Shown: positions 36,014 through 44,610, counted from the stretch's first letter. The stretch: DNA of 55,736 bases from Pedobacter sp. ASV17 (GCF_016429065.1 NZ_JAELTX010000015.1:1-55736), one strand, 5' to 3'. Notes: generated from the sequence alone by a model not told the origin. A program made the numbers and translations.

Positions 36014-36790
36014 ATGACTAGTGTTACCGAAACTAAATTAGAAGTAAGAATTTACGCAGACCGCCAAAGCATGGGTAATGCTGCTGCCGAGAAATTTGCC
36101 AAAGAGGTAAATATACTGCTGAACAACAAGCCCGAAATTAATGTAGTGTTTGCTGCTGCGCCTTCGCAGAATGAATTTCTGGAAGCATTGCGCTATGAAA
36201 ACTTAGACTGGCAGCGCATTAATGCTTTTCATATGGACGAATATATTGGCTTGGCTGTCGATGCCCCTCAGGGTTTCGGGAATTTCCTGAAAGAACGTTT
36301 GTTTGATCAGTTCAACTTCAAGTCGGTGAATTATTTAAATGGTAATGCCCAAGATATTGAAGGAGAATGTGACAGATATACCTCTTTATTAGCTAAACAT
36401 CCTGTAGATATCGTATGTATGGGCATTGGAGAAAATGGGCATTTGGCTTTTAACGATCCTCCTGTGGCCGATTTTGAAGATCCCAAAATGGTAAAAGTGG
36501 TTGTTTTAGATGAGGTTTGTAGGCAACAGCAAGTGAACGATGGTTGTTTTGTTTCTTTAAGTGAAGTGCCCAAACAAGCGCTTACCTTAACCATTCCTGC
36601 TTTATTGAGTGCCAGTTACATTAACTGTGTAGTTCCTGGACCAACCAAAGCCAATGCGGTAGCACATACCTTAAATAGTGAAATCAATACTGAAAACCCT
36701 GCCACGATATTAAGAAGACATCCTAAAGCGGTGCTGTTTTTGGATCAGGACAGTAGTAGGTTGATACAGTCAAATGATCAAACCTCGTAG
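36014..36790 (+). CDS. nagB: Glucosamine-6-phosphate deaminase
   Basis: 258 residues. NagB/6-phosphogluconolactonase fold: MDEYIGL with Asp75 as the general base and GIGENGHLAFNDPP at 137-150 with His143; Asn141 takes the place of the Asp of E. coli NagB, as in Bacillus-type enzymes. It converts GlcN-6-P to fructose-6-P and ammonia, the last step before glycolysis. It is monocistronic, behind an operator identical to the susC one. The stop TAG lies inside a CCTCGTAGG repeat, so the last residues (QTS) come from repeat DNA. Confidence 0.93.
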   Translation: MTSVTETKLEVRIYADRQSMGNAAAEKFAKEVNILLNNKPEINVVFAAAPSQNEFLEALRYENLDWQRINAFHMDEYIGLAVDAPQGFGNFLKERLFDQFNFKSVNYLNGNAQDIEGECDRYTSLLAKHPVDIVCMGIGENGHLAFNDPPVADFEDPKMVKVVVLDEVCRQQQVNDGCFVSLSEVPKQALTLTIPALLSASYINCVVPGPTKANAVAHTLNSEINTENPATILRRHPKAVLFLDQDSSRLIQSNDQTS

Positions 36791-36966
36791 GTTTTAGAAA
36801 CCTGAGAGGCTTTGGGGATATTAAAACTTACGAAGTTTTTAAACGGCGAAGCTCTCAACTTCACTTTTTAAAATACAACAAGTAGCTGAAGTTAAACTTC
36901 GTAAGTCTGTAAAGCCATTATCAGGCGATTAAACCTCGTAGGTTTTCAAAACCTACGAGGTTTTTT
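36781..36966. repeat. Palindromic repeats after nagB, with terminator
   Basis: AACCTCGTAGGTTTT...AAACCTGAGAGG (36780-36811), a long-form AACTTACGAAGTTTTTAAACGG element with its other arm at 36894-36910, and a perfect hairpin AAACCTCGTAGGTTTT / AAAACCTACGAGGTTT at 36931-36963 followed by Ts. The last is the likely nagB terminator. Confidence 0.85.
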
Positions 36967-37012
36967 ATGATAGTAAGATTTACGAAGTTTTTTTTTGAAT
37001 AGAAAAAGTGCA

Positions 37013-37034
37013 AAGCCCCAGAATCCACTGGGGC
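37013..37034 (-). terminator. Terminator of the 37-40 kb lipoprotein genes
   Basis: GCCCCAG-AATCCA-CTGGGGC hairpin, 34 bases after the stop of the minus-strand gene, followed on that strand by an A+T-rich stretch. Confidence 0.55.
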
Positions 37035-37067
37035 CATTGCAACTAACCTAAACGAACGATCTTTAAT

Positions 37068-37751
37068 TTATTGTTGATTGTAATTTCCGTAATAATACAG
37101 GCCACTTACTCTAAAAACAGTGAGGTTTTTATTGGAAACATAGCCAAGTTCTACATTGCTGCCGTTTACATATTTAAATCCACTACCACCAATAAGGGTG
37201 TAGTTATTAGTCGTTTTATCGATAGTGGTTATATCGGTGCCAGAACCATAGGCTGTAGGCCCGAAACTATAGCTTAGTCCAGTCCTGTTGCTTGCTTCGC
37301 CCATCTTATATTCATCGCCCTTGAAAGTTTTTCCTGTCAGCTCATTGGTTTCCTTCACAGGAAGCAATTCGCCAGTAGCCTCATATTCTGTGGTGAGTGC
37401 TTTGTAATAGGCAGTGGTTACTTTTTTGTCTTTATCTAGGGTAAACTTGGCAATACGGGCATTTCCGCCTGTTACTTCAAAAACCAACTCCGTATCGGTA
37501 AGCGTATAGGTTCCCGATAAGTTGGTAGCAGAGGAGTTGATGAAGGTAGCTTTGTTGTCTTTTAGAAGTTGGATAAAGAATACACTGGTGTATTTGCTCC
37601 CTGTTTTTTGCGTAAGCGTTCCAGCAATGTAATGCTCAGTAATCACAAATGGTTTCTCTGGAGTGGCTTCCTCATGATGGTGGTCTTTCTTACATCCGCT
37701 GCTCATAAAGGTTACCGATAAGATGATGAATAATGCCTTGATTGGTTTCAT
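37068..37751 (-). CDS. Lipoprotein of unknown function
   Basis: 227 residues. Lipobox SSGCKKDHHHEEATPEKP with Cys at 20 and a His/Glu-rich linker directly after it. The mature part is beta-rich with regular TYTLTDTELVFEV, IAKFTLDKDKKVTTAYY and YTLIGGSGFKYVNGSNVELGYV strands, like small lipocalin- or TTHB-like domains, but no family is recognised. Ten bases downstream of the DUF4625-type lipoprotein gene, so in one operon. The His cluster fits a metal-related function for the group. Confidence 0.75.
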   Translation of the reverse strand: MKPIKALFIILSVTFMSSGCKKDHHHEEATPEKPFVITEHYIAGTLTQKTGSKYTSVFFIQLLKDNKATFINSSATNLSGTYTLTDTELVFEVTGGNARIAKFTLDKDKKVTTAYYKALTTEYEATGELLPVKETNELTGKTFKGDEYKMGEASNRTGLSYSFGPTAYGSGTDITTIDKTTNNYTLIGGSGFKYVNGSNVELGYVSNKNLTVFRVSGLYYYGNYNQQ

Positions 37752-37761
37752 AATACTTGTT

Positions 37762-38238
37762 TTATTGTATTTTGATGCTTAAACCTTTGATCGTTTGCCA
37801 ACCTGATTGGTCGGTTAACCTAATTAGAAAGTGATAGTCGCCTGGATCTACATTGGCTGGTACTTCTATTTCCTGTGCAATTTGATAGCTTTTTTGTCCA
37901 CTTGGAATAGGGAAGTCCTTGATGTATAATAAAGGGTTGATAGGTGTTTTTTTAGCATCCATATTACAGCCTAATACTTCGGTGCTGTGACTGTGTTGGT
38001 CGAAATTATGGTGGATATCCACACTTACAGAGCCTAAAGCAATGTTGTCCGACAAATCAGCCCTAAAGATGAATTTCTCACCTCTTTTAAGGATGCTACA
38101 TTGTTTAGGGAAGGCATTTGCCGCTTCTATGGAAATGGTAGGGTAAATGGTATCTACCTCTTCTTTGTCTTTTTTACAGCCACTTGCAACACCTAAAAGG
38201 AGGATGATGGCAAGGCTGGTGATTTTTAATTTGTTCAT
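37762..38238 (-). CDS. DUF4625-type lipoprotein
   Basis: 158 residues; lipobox ASGCKKDKEEVD, Cys at 21. One DUF4625-like immunoglobulin-like domain: YPTISIE, GEKFIFRADLSDNIALGSVSVDIHHNFDQHSHS, VPANVDPGDYHFLIRLTDQSGW. Several histidines (HHNFDQHSHS) lie where related domains in this set have FHKH or HKH. Start of a two-gene unit with the next lipoprotein. A heptamer tract begins eight bases upstream of its ATG. Confidence 0.78.
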   Translation of the reverse strand: MNKLKITSLAIILLLGVASGCKKDKEEVDTIYPTISIEAANAFPKQCSILKRGEKFIFRADLSDNIALGSVSVDIHHNFDQHSHSTEVLGCNMDAKKTPINPLLYIKDFPIPSGQKSYQIAQEIEVPANVDPGDYHFLIRLTDQSGWQTIKGLSIKIQ

Positions 38239-38245
38239 TTTATTT

Positions 38246-38760
38246 TAGTGGTTAGTGACTAGTGGTTAGTAGTTAGTATTTGGAATAAGGAACAAAGACC
38301 AAAGACCAGGTGTTTCAGTGGTTAGAGATCAATTCCAACCCTTCGGGTACTTGTCCCGATACTTCGGGATTAATTCACTTGTTCATTAATTTATTCTATT
38401 TCTTTATCATCACAGATTCAAAGATCTCTCCGCAAGGTCGAGATGACGTGCCATGTGTGAACAATGCTAAGCCACAATTCCTCTCTTTTAGAGGCGTGCC
38501 CAACGGGCGGGGTGTTTCTTACTAGTTCATTGGTTCGCTTGTTCATTAGGAATTAGTTTATTCCTTTCCTATGTCGTCATCTCGATCCCGAAACTTCGGG
38601 AGAGAGATCTTTGTACTATGCTTATTTAATTATTGCAGATTGGCTAGCTTATTCTATTCCTACATCGTCATCCTCGCGTATGCGAGGATCTTAAAGCGTA
38701 TCGCGACAAGTTTTCCTTTTATTGCTTTAGGACCCGATCAAGTTGGGGGTGACAGCTACT
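38246..38760. repeat. Intergenic repeat mosaic between lipoprotein genes
   Basis: Heptamer tract 38246-38308 (nine units running from TAGTGGT type into AAGACCA type), CCCTTCGGG hairpins at about 38336-38372, a CTCTCTTTTAGAGG-GTGCCCAACGGGCGGGGTG segment at 38479-38515, a GTCATCTCGATCCCGAAACT hairpin element at 38576-38612 and the composite element at 38666-38753. No gene; short plus-strand frames are repeat translations. Confidence 0.85.
38666..38753 (+). repeat. Composite double-hairpin element, copy 2
   Basis: 88 bp, CGTCATCCTCGCGTATGCGA to AGTTGGGGGTGAC. Left hairpin kept with a compensating change (CGAGGAT); the right hairpin is eroded. Confidence 0.85.
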
Positions 38761-38797
38761 AGGAATTGCATAGACCTTTACTAAGTACTTTTCTCTC

Positions 38798-38879
38798 CCT
38801 AACCCTCTCCTTAAAAAGGAGAGGGAATCGGTTAGTGCTATGATGAAGACTTACGAAGTTTCTAAAACTTCGTAAGTCT
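38798..38879 (-). terminator. Hairpins after the double-DUF4625 gene
   Basis: CCCTCTCCTT-AAAA-AAGGAGAGGG (about 38804-38825) and AGACTTACGAAGTTT / AAAACTTCGTAAGTCT (38847-38879). Both are dispersed repeats that also sit where a terminator is expected, 26 bases after the stop at 38905. Confidence 0.6.
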
Positions 38880-38904
38880 ATTTTTTAGCCAACTGCCAAC
38901 TGCC

Positions 38905-39618
38905 TTACTTTTTATCAAAATGATCTTCCACTTCAATAGCTTTACCAGCTTGGTCAATTACCTTAACATGGATATGGTAGTGGCCATTTGGTGCTCCAGT
39001 GATATGTACGTGTTTGTGGAACTTGTAGGTAGTTTGTCCAACCATGGCAGCATCGGTAAACTCAAACTCCTTGTTATAGGTGCCTCCGTGTACTTCAACC
39101 ACTACTTTGGCAATTTTGCCAGGGGCGTTTACGGTCGCATCTAAATGAATTTCATCGTTGCCTTCATATTCCACCACTAGGTTAGCCACCGAAGGTAGTG
39201 TAGGGTCAATCACCACTTTTAAGTCTGATTCTATTTTAGTGATTTTACCCGCTTGGTCGGTAACGGTTAGTACTATTTTGTAGTTGCCCACGGCAGCAGT
39301 AGCTGGTACGTCGATATGTTTGTGGAACGCTGCATTTTTTAAACCTTTAAAGCCGTCGGTATAAGTAGTGCTTAGTTTCCAACCTGTACCGCTTACTGGA
39401 TTAATTTCTAGTTTTACATCTGCAATATTGCCTTGTGCCTCAATGGCAGCTTCCACGTGCAAATCGTTGCCAGGGTAAGCAGTTTTGTTGTTGTTGCTTC
39501 CAATCTCAAGTCCAGTGATTTTAGGTGCTGGTGTAATCACTTCATCATTGTCTTTCTTACACGCATTTAATACAGTAACAAAAAGTAAAGCTAAGAGTAG
39601 AAAATTGTTTGTTTTCAT
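38905..39618 (-). CDS. Lipoprotein with two DUF4625-type domains
   Basis: 237 residues; lipobox LNACKKDNDEV with Cys at 20. Two tandem Ig-like domains, residues 30-137 and 142-237, each with the AFHKHIDVP / KFHKHVHITGAPNGHYHIH strand and a VTDQAGK / VIDQAGK turn. The second domain carries seven histidines in 15 residues, suited to binding a transition metal. Probably a surface or periplasmic metal-binding partner of the TonB-dependent receptor encoded upstream on the same strand. Confidence 0.8.
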   Translation of the reverse strand: MKTNNFLLLALLFVTVLNACKKDNDEVITPAPKITGLEIGSNNNKTAYPGNDLHVEAAIEAQGNIADVKLEINPVSGTGWKLSTTYTDGFKGLKNAAFHKHIDVPATAAVGNYKIVLTVTDQAGKITKIESDLKVVIDPTLPSVANLVVEYEGNDEIHLDATVNAPGKIAKVVVEVHGGTYNKEFEFTDAAMVGQTTYKFHKHVHITGAPNGHYHIHVKVIDQAGKAIEVEDHFDKK

Positions 39619-39657
39619 TTTTATTAAGATTTGATATTAAATTGTTTGAGAATAGGG

Positions 39658-40566
39658 TTATTCGTAATTAATGGTAATGGGAATTGACTTGTGTGTACTC
39701 ACATTGTAGGTGGAGTTATGGTATAGGATGACCAAGTTGTACTGACCTGAAGCCCATGCTTTTTCGCCAGAAATGGCATTACCAATACCATCCTTTTCTG
39801 CGCCGATAAAGATGGAGTCGCCGCCCCATACACCATTGACTTTTTTGATGGTAGAAATACTTGACGCAGGACCAAGGCCTTTATGTTCTACTTTAGAAAT
39901 GATGATCCCTTTTTTAGGATCTAACTGACTTACGGTTTCAGGGAAATAGTTCAGTTTTCTATTGATGAGCACAGTGTACAGGATGCCATCGCCTTGAATT
40001 TGTTTGATTTGTGTACGTGCGGTAAACTCATCATTCTTTTTAAAGGCCAAAGGATTTTCTACGTAAGTATTCATGTAGTAGATCATGGTACCATTTCTGG
40101 AGAAAATATCCCGATCTACGATAGGATCTACGGGCATATTTGCCGCATCTACAATCACGAAATCTTCCTTAAGCTCCAGTTTGCTGCCATTTTCATCGTT
40201 CACAATAAAAAAGAAGTCGTAGGTACCTTCTGGTGCTTCGGCTGGAATGGTAAAGTGCTTGTGTACATTGGTGTTTTTTATACCTTTGAACTCATCCCAA
40301 GTAATTTCTAGTTTCCAATTGGCCGAATAAGTTTGACCTGTTTTCTGTAGAATTTTGACCATTACCGAAGTGATTTTACTCCCTGCCAATACATCAGCAT
40401 TCAGGTGAAAATCTCGGCCTCTTATTGCCCGTTTATTATTGGCATATCCAATTTCAACGTTTTGGACACTAGGTTTAGTTGCTTCGGGCTCAGCTTTGTC
40501 TTTTTTACATGCGGTAAAGGTGCCTGCCAAGACCAGAAAGGCAACCAGCATATGTTTTGTTTTCAT
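39658..40566 (-). CDS. DUF4625-type lipoprotein with C-terminal extension
   Basis: 302 residues; lipobox FTACKKDKAEPE, Cys at 20. Residues 32-137 form a DUF4625-like domain (VEIGYANNKRAIRGRDFHL, NVHKHFTIPAEAPEGTYDFFFIVNDENG). Residues 150-302 form a second, unrecognised domain (RNGTMIYYMNTYVENP, FTARTQIKQIQGDGILYTVLI, YNLVILYHNSTYNVSTHKS). 24 bases after the receptor gene and therefore its direct operon partner. Confidence 0.78.
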   Translation of the reverse strand: MKTKHMLVAFLVLAGTFTACKKDKAEPEATKPSVQNVEIGYANNKRAIRGRDFHLNADVLAGSKITSVMVKILQKTGQTYSANWKLEITWDEFKGIKNTNVHKHFTIPAEAPEGTYDFFFIVNDENGSKLELKEDFVIVDAANMPVDPIVDRDIFSRNGTMIYYMNTYVENPLAFKKNDEFTARTQIKQIQGDGILYTVLINRKLNYFPETVSQLDPKKGIIISKVEHKGLGPASSISTIKKVNGVWGGDSIFIGAEKDGIGNAISGEKAWASGQYNLVILYHNSTYNVSTHKSIPITINYE

Positions 40567-40590
40567 GCTAATGGTTTGTTAGTGATTTAT

Positions 40591-42984
40591 TTAATTGATT
40601 TTAAAAGGCATTTTTAAGGATAAGATGATGTTGCGACTGGCTTCTGGCAGTTCTATTAAGCGATAGAAGCTGGTATGGTTAAGGTATTTGGCATTGAGCA
40701 GGTTTTGTGCCTGTACACTTAGCTCAAACACTTGTTTGTTCAAACTTAAAGTGGTGCCCATTTGCACATTCACGATTTGGTAACCAGGGGTTTTCTTTTC
40801 TGGGGGCACAATGTTGTTTTGTGGAGCGGTAAGACGGTAATCTATTGATAGGTAGCTGTTGTGTAGCTTGTCTGATATTTTTGGCGACCATGTAAGGTTA
40901 ATGAGCGCCGATGGAGCAGGAGAGAAAGGCAAGGTAAATCCCTTTTTGTTACCCGATAATTGCTCGCTGTACAGGTACTCGCCCAAAAACTCAGTGCTTA
41001 AACTAGGTATCAATTGGTAATTGGCCTTTAGCTCTGCGCCATAACGCATTACACGGCTTTGGGTGTATTCAAAGACTTGGTTACCTGCACCGTAATAATA
41101 ATCGTGGTGGGGGGTTGGATTAAGATAAATGTAGTTGGGGAAATAGTTGTAAAATGGACTAAAACTTACAGTCCATTTCTTTTCGGTATAGCTAATGCCT
41201 AAATCGGCCTGATAGGCAACCTCGGCATTTAAGTTGGCATTTCCCTTTTCGTAACTGAAATAATGATAGTTAACCCCGTTAGCTGCCAGTTCTTTAGCAA
41301 TAGGCATTCTGAAACTTTTGCCAATGTTTACTTTGAAACCCAATTTGCCAGAGTTATAGTTCATGCCCGCCGACCATACGAAGCTGTTGAAATCTCTACT
41401 GAAACTAGCCGCACGAGTTAAACGCTCAATGGTCGTAATGTTGCCTTCTTTCCGCTCGGAAGTGAACCAATCATCATATCTTTCAAATTGGATATGTCCG
41501 TAATCGTAACGCAGGGCTCCATGCAAAATGAGCTGATGGTTCACTACATACTTATCATACATAAACACCCCAGTGTTAAACTGTTTAAAACCTGGAATTA
41601 AGAAGCTCCAACCACTGATACCATTGTCTTGATAATCGGCATTTAAACCAACTTGCAGCTGATGCTGTTGGAACATGAAACTGTGCCTCAAATTACCCGA
41701 GTAAATGAACTTGTCGTATTCCCGTTCCAAGTGCTGTGGAATGGCCATGTTGGAAGGATAAACAGGTGGCATATAGCCATGGTTGACATAGTGGTTAAAC
41801 TCCTGTCTAAAGTTTCGCTGAAAGCCCAATTCTAATTCGGTTTTGCTGGTGGGGTGGCTAATTTCTGTGCGACTAATGAGCTTAAAGTGGTTAACCCGTT
41901 GGTAAGGCGAAAGCAAATCACGATTGGAGCGATCATGCAGTGCCTGATCAACCCTACGAGGTTCTAAACCATGGGCATTGGCAAAAAATCCACTTTTAGC
42001 GAAACTGTTGCTGGCATATAGTGAGGTTTTAAAATGTTCACCTACATATCCAGTATTAAAATGTAGGCCAGTTTCTCGGCCTGCGGTATTGCGTAATCGG
42101 TTTTGACGAAGGCCAACTGCAAAGTCGTACACGTAAACCGTGTCGGTAGGTACACGGTAATCTGCATAGCTTTGGTAGGTAATTCTACTGTCGAAGAACC
42201 ACTTCTTGTTACTGCCAAAAAGGTTAATAGAAGTACCGTAGTGGTCGTTATTAGACTTGCCAATCAAATTAACACTTCCTCCCAGACCTTGGTTCATCGC
42301 AATGCGAACAGGTTTAAGGTTAATGGCCCCTCCAATGGCATCAGCACCATATAAAAAGGATGAAGGACCTTTAATGACCTCAATTTCTCCAGCGGCAAAC
42401 TGGTCAATTTCCAGGCCATGGTCGGCGCCCCATTGCTGCCCTTCATGCTTAATGCCTTTGTCTACCACCACCACTCTGTTAAAGCCCAAACCACGGATAA
42501 GGGGCTTCGATTGACCAGAACCAATGCCAATATTGCTAATGCCTGGTAGGCGGTCTAAGGTTTGCATTAAACTGCCACCCAAGTGTTGTTGTACAAAGCG
42601 CTGGTCTACCACCTCTATGCTTCTGGCTTCGCTATTTTTTCTGATATTTTGGGCATTACTGCTGATCTCAACAGTTTTAAGTTCCGTGATTTCTGGTTTA
42701 AGCTTTACATGGATATGCTTATTGGCAGCAGTAATCTGTACACGCTTTTCGTAATCGGCATAGCCCGTGGCCTGTACTGTTAGCACATAATTTCCCAAAG
42801 GGATGTTTTTGAGTACGGCGGTTCCAGTGGCATCTGTAACTACAGTCGATTGGTTTAAAAATACTTTAGCGCTCTTAACAGCAGTTTGCTGGGTAGTACT
42901 TACGTACACCGACACTTCAGTACTTTGCGCCAAAACGTAGCTCGCTAAAAAGCAGCTAAAAAATAATGCATACCATTTTTTCAT
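40591..42984 (-). CDS. TonB-dependent outer membrane receptor, probable metal or metallophore uptake
   Basis: 797 residues from the ATG at 42984 (MKKWYALFF); the frame opens three codons earlier at a TTG. Signal peptide to about 20 (LASYVLAQ), carboxypeptidase-regulatory-like domain (about 25-105), plug (about 110-220, LDRLPGISNIGIGSGQSKPLIRG in two pieces) and barrel. It is not SusC-type: smaller and without a SusD partner. The plug motif GQQWGADHGLEID and histidine-rich extracellular loops (NHYVNHGYMPP, NPTPHHDYYYG) resemble ZnuD-like and related metal receptors. Its operon holds His-rich DUF4625 lipoproteins downstream and a His/Cys small protein upstream. Metal identity is inferred only. 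Confidence 0.85.
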   Translation of the reverse strand: MKKWYALFFSCFLASYVLAQSTEVSVYVSTTQQTAVKSAKVFLNQSTVVTDATGTAVLKNIPLGNYVLTVQATGYADYEKRVQITAANKHIHVKLKPEITELKTVEISSNAQNIRKNSEARSIEVVDQRFVQQHLGGSLMQTLDRLPGISNIGIGSGQSKPLIRGLGFNRVVVVDKGIKHEGQQWGADHGLEIDQFAAGEIEVIKGPSSFLYGADAIGGAINLKPVRIAMNQGLGGSVNLIGKSNNDHYGTSINLFGSNKKWFFDSRITYQSYADYRVPTDTVYVYDFAVGLRQNRLRNTAGRETGLHFNTGYVGEHFKTSLYASNSFAKSGFFANAHGLEPRRVDQALHDRSNRDLLSPYQRVNHFKLISRTEISHPTSKTELELGFQRNFRQEFNHYVNHGYMPPVYPSNMAIPQHLEREYDKFIYSGNLRHSFMFQQHQLQVGLNADYQDNGISGWSFLIPGFKQFNTGVFMYDKYVVNHQLILHGALRYDYGHIQFERYDDWFTSERKEGNITTIERLTRAASFSRDFNSFVWSAGMNYNSGKLGFKVNIGKSFRMPIAKELAANGVNYHYFSYEKGNANLNAEVAYQADLGISYTEKKWTVSFSPFYNYFPNYIYLNPTPHHDYYYGAGNQVFEYTQSRVMRYGAELKANYQLIPSLSTEFLGEYLYSEQLSGNKKGFTLPFSPAPSALINLTWSPKISDKLHNSYLSIDYRLTAPQNNIVPPEKKTPGYQIVNVQMGTTLSLNKQVFELSVQAQNLLNAKYLNHTSFYRLIELPEASRNIILSLKMPFKIN

Positions 42985-43175
42985 CAGAAACAATTGGTCT
43001 TAGCATTTGGCTTTATAGCAGGACTAGTGCAAAACAATGATGTTTAGCCTATAACACAACTGATTGCCAAAAACAAGAAATAGGTTGGAGAAAGTGCCAA
43101 AGGGCATTTTCAAATAAAAAATTAAGTGGATTACAGGCAGAACATTCCCATGGGAACTTGCCTTAAAAAAGGGAA

Positions 43176-43526
43176 TTAAGCTAAAAGGCTAGGAGGGCCT
43201 TTATTGGAGAAGTTCTGTAGGGTGAATTTATAAATTCGAGTATATACAAAACTGTTAAGTTCAGCACATACTTGCGTAGGTACATTTAATACTGGAGGGT
43301 AGCTCATGAGAATTTGCTTGCCTTTTAATTCGGCAGTGTATTCACAAATGAGACATTTCTCATTGGCATCGGTAAATGATTTCTCTGTATTGTTTTTACT
43401 GAAAAGATTACTGGTGTGGTGCGAGTGTAGGGTTTGCACCAATGGAATGGCCAAAAACAATATCGTTAACAAAAATGCCGCAAATTGATTTGCTGCCCTT
43501 TTACGATATGTTGTCCTCCTTTTCAT
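43176..43526 (-). CDS. Small membrane or exported protein with HSHH and CxxC motifs
   Basis: 116 residues from the ATG at 43526 (MKRRTTYRKRAANQF); a GTG three codons earlier is less likely. A basic N-terminus and a hydrophobic segment (FAAFLLTILFLAIPLVQTL) are followed at once by HSHHTSNLF and, about 30 residues on, CLICEYTAEL. Such small HxHH/CxxC proteins precede metal-related TonB receptors in Bacteroidota and recall DUF2946 of copper loci. Probable metal-sensing or metal-delivery role in the receptor operon (182-190 bases to the receptor). Preceded by two palindromes. Confidence 0.7.
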   Translation of the reverse strand: MKRRTTYRKRAANQFAAFLLTILFLAIPLVQTLHSHHTSNLFSKNNTEKSFTDANEKCLICEYTAELKGKQILMSYPPVLNVPTQVCAELNSFVYTRIYKFTLQNFSNKGPPSLLA

Positions 43527-43541
43527 TATTGACACAAAGTT

Positions 43542-43576
43542 GCAATTAATTATTTGCTAAATGAAATCGAATTTCA
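43542..43576 (-). promoter_or_regulatory. Two palindromes before the metal-island operon
   Basis: GCAATTAATTATTTGC at 43542-43557 (GCAA/TTGC ends, two central mismatches) and TGAAATCGAATTTCA at 43562-43576 (6-bp arms). They lie 16-50 bases upstream of the ATG at 43526, as expected for a Fur/Zur-family repressor site. The consensus for this group is not known to me. Confidence 0.45.
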
Positions 43577-43603
43577 AATTTTAAACCAATAGCGTGTAAA
43601 ATA

Positions 43604-43644
43604 AAATAGCCGTAGTGATGCAATTAACACCGCTACAGCTATTT
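43604..43644 (-). terminator. Terminator of the Lys/Ala-rich gene
   Basis: On the minus strand AAATAGCTGTAGCGG pairs with CACTACGGCTATTT and is followed by TTATTTT, 22 bases after the stop at 43666. Confidence 0.65.
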
Positions 43645-43665
43645 ATGTGCAATAAATTAATACAA

Positions 43666-43968
43666 CTATTCTGCTGTTTCCTTTTCTGTTTTCTTGGTAG
43701 CACGTGGTTTGCTTACTTTAGCAGGGGCTGCAACTGCTGCAGTTTCTACTGTTTTCTCAGTAGTTGCTTTTTCAGTAGGCTTAATATTTTTATTGATTTC
43801 TTTGGCAAATGCTGATGCTGTTTTTTCAATCAATTTCTTTAATTTCTTTGAAGGCTCAGCGAACTTGCTGGCTACGGTAGTGAGTTCGGTAACAAGGGTT
43901 GCCTTAATTACTTTCTCTGCTTTTTTGCGATCGGCTTTGATTTGGGCTTTCTGTTTATCTTTCTTCAT
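43666..43968 (-). CDS. Lys/Ala-rich small basic protein
   Basis: 100 residues beginning MKKDKQKAQIKADRKKAEK. A helical N-terminal two-thirds (TTVASKFAEPSKKLKKLIEK) is followed by a low-complexity KATTEKTVETAA / KPRATKKTEKE tail. The composition resembles histone H1-like and other nucleoid-associated bacterial proteins, so DNA binding is plausible but not shown. The plus-strand frames opposite it are its shadows. Confidence 0.65.
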   Translation of the reverse strand: MKKDKQKAQIKADRKKAEKVIKATLVTELTTVASKFAEPSKKLKKLIEKTASAFAKEINKNIKPTEKATTEKTVETAAVAAPAKVSKPRATKKTEKETAE

Positions 43969-44550
43969 GGAATTGGCTTTTCTGCAAAACTAGGGCATTG
44001 TAAGGTTAAGTGTATATTATCATTGTGTTAATGTTAACAGTTGGGCTTAACATAGAATTGATAATGGGAACAGTTGCGATCATAGTACGTCATCTCGACC
44101 CCGAGACTTCGGGAGAGAGATCTTTGAATATGTGTTTGGAATAAAGAATAAAGAATAAGGAATTAGGAGTAAGGAGCAAGGAATAAAGACTGGGTGTTTA
44201 GCTTGTGACATTAATAGGACGTCATGCTCAACTCGATTGGGCATCTTAATACGATAGAAAGGATTAGGGGCTAGTATTTGGAATAAGGAGCAAAGAGCAA
44301 GGAATAAAGACTTGGGTATTTGTTTAGCTTGTGGCATTAATAGTACGTCATGCTCAACTTGATTGGGCATCTTAATGTGGTAGAAAGGATAGCTTTATAG
44401 AAATGCGCTTTAAGATCCCCGCATACGCGAGGATGACGATATAGGAGCGGAATGTACTACGATTAACCAGTTAAACAATTAAACGAATAACCCATAGCTC
44501 GTAACACGCAACTCATAACTAACAACTAGTCACTAACCCCTAGTTCCTAA
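43969..44550. repeat. Intergenic repeat mosaic
   Basis: 44090-44125 is a GTCATCTCGACC...GGGAGAGAGATC hairpin element. 44138-44193 is eight heptamers (GGAATAA, AGAATAA, GGAGTAA, GGAGCAA). 44220-44250 is half a composite element, 44263-44318 a second heptamer tract, 44346-44438 the full composite element (inverted) and 44493-44548 a third tract of the complementary type (CATAACT, AACAACT, AGTCACT). No gene; the minus-strand 96-codon frame at 44080-44370 is repeat translation. Confidence 0.85.
44346..44438 (-). repeat. Composite double-hairpin element, copy 3
   Basis: 93 bp, inverted relative to copies 1 and 2: CGTCATGCTCAACTTGATTG at the left and GCGAGGATGACG at the right. Confidence 0.9.
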
Positions 44551-44553
44551 ATA

Positions 44554-44565
44554 TGACTTAAATCA
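44554..44565. promoter_or_regulatory. FNR/CRP-like dyad
   Basis: TGACTTAAATCA, close to the FNR-type TGATnnnnATCA. Its centre lies about 64 bases before the expected transcription start, a normal activator position. A CRP-fold response regulator is encoded 3.7 kb downstream. Confidence 0.4.
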
Positions 44566-44610
44566 CTTTTTAATGTGACCAACAAACGGCAAAAAGGTGA
44601 GCAAGGTCAA

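Noticed and set aside
38310..38762. Two short plus-strand frames
   Set aside because: They are made of heptamer, hairpin and composite-element DNA and lack any protein-like region.
43615..43993. Two plus-strand frames opposite the Lys/Ala-rich gene
   Set aside because: Shadow frames rich in Phe, Val and Ser as expected from the complement of Lys/Ala codons.
44080..44370. 96-codon minus-strand frame
   Set aside because: The sequence repeats MPNxVEHDVLLM twice because it translates two copies of the same intergenic repeat.
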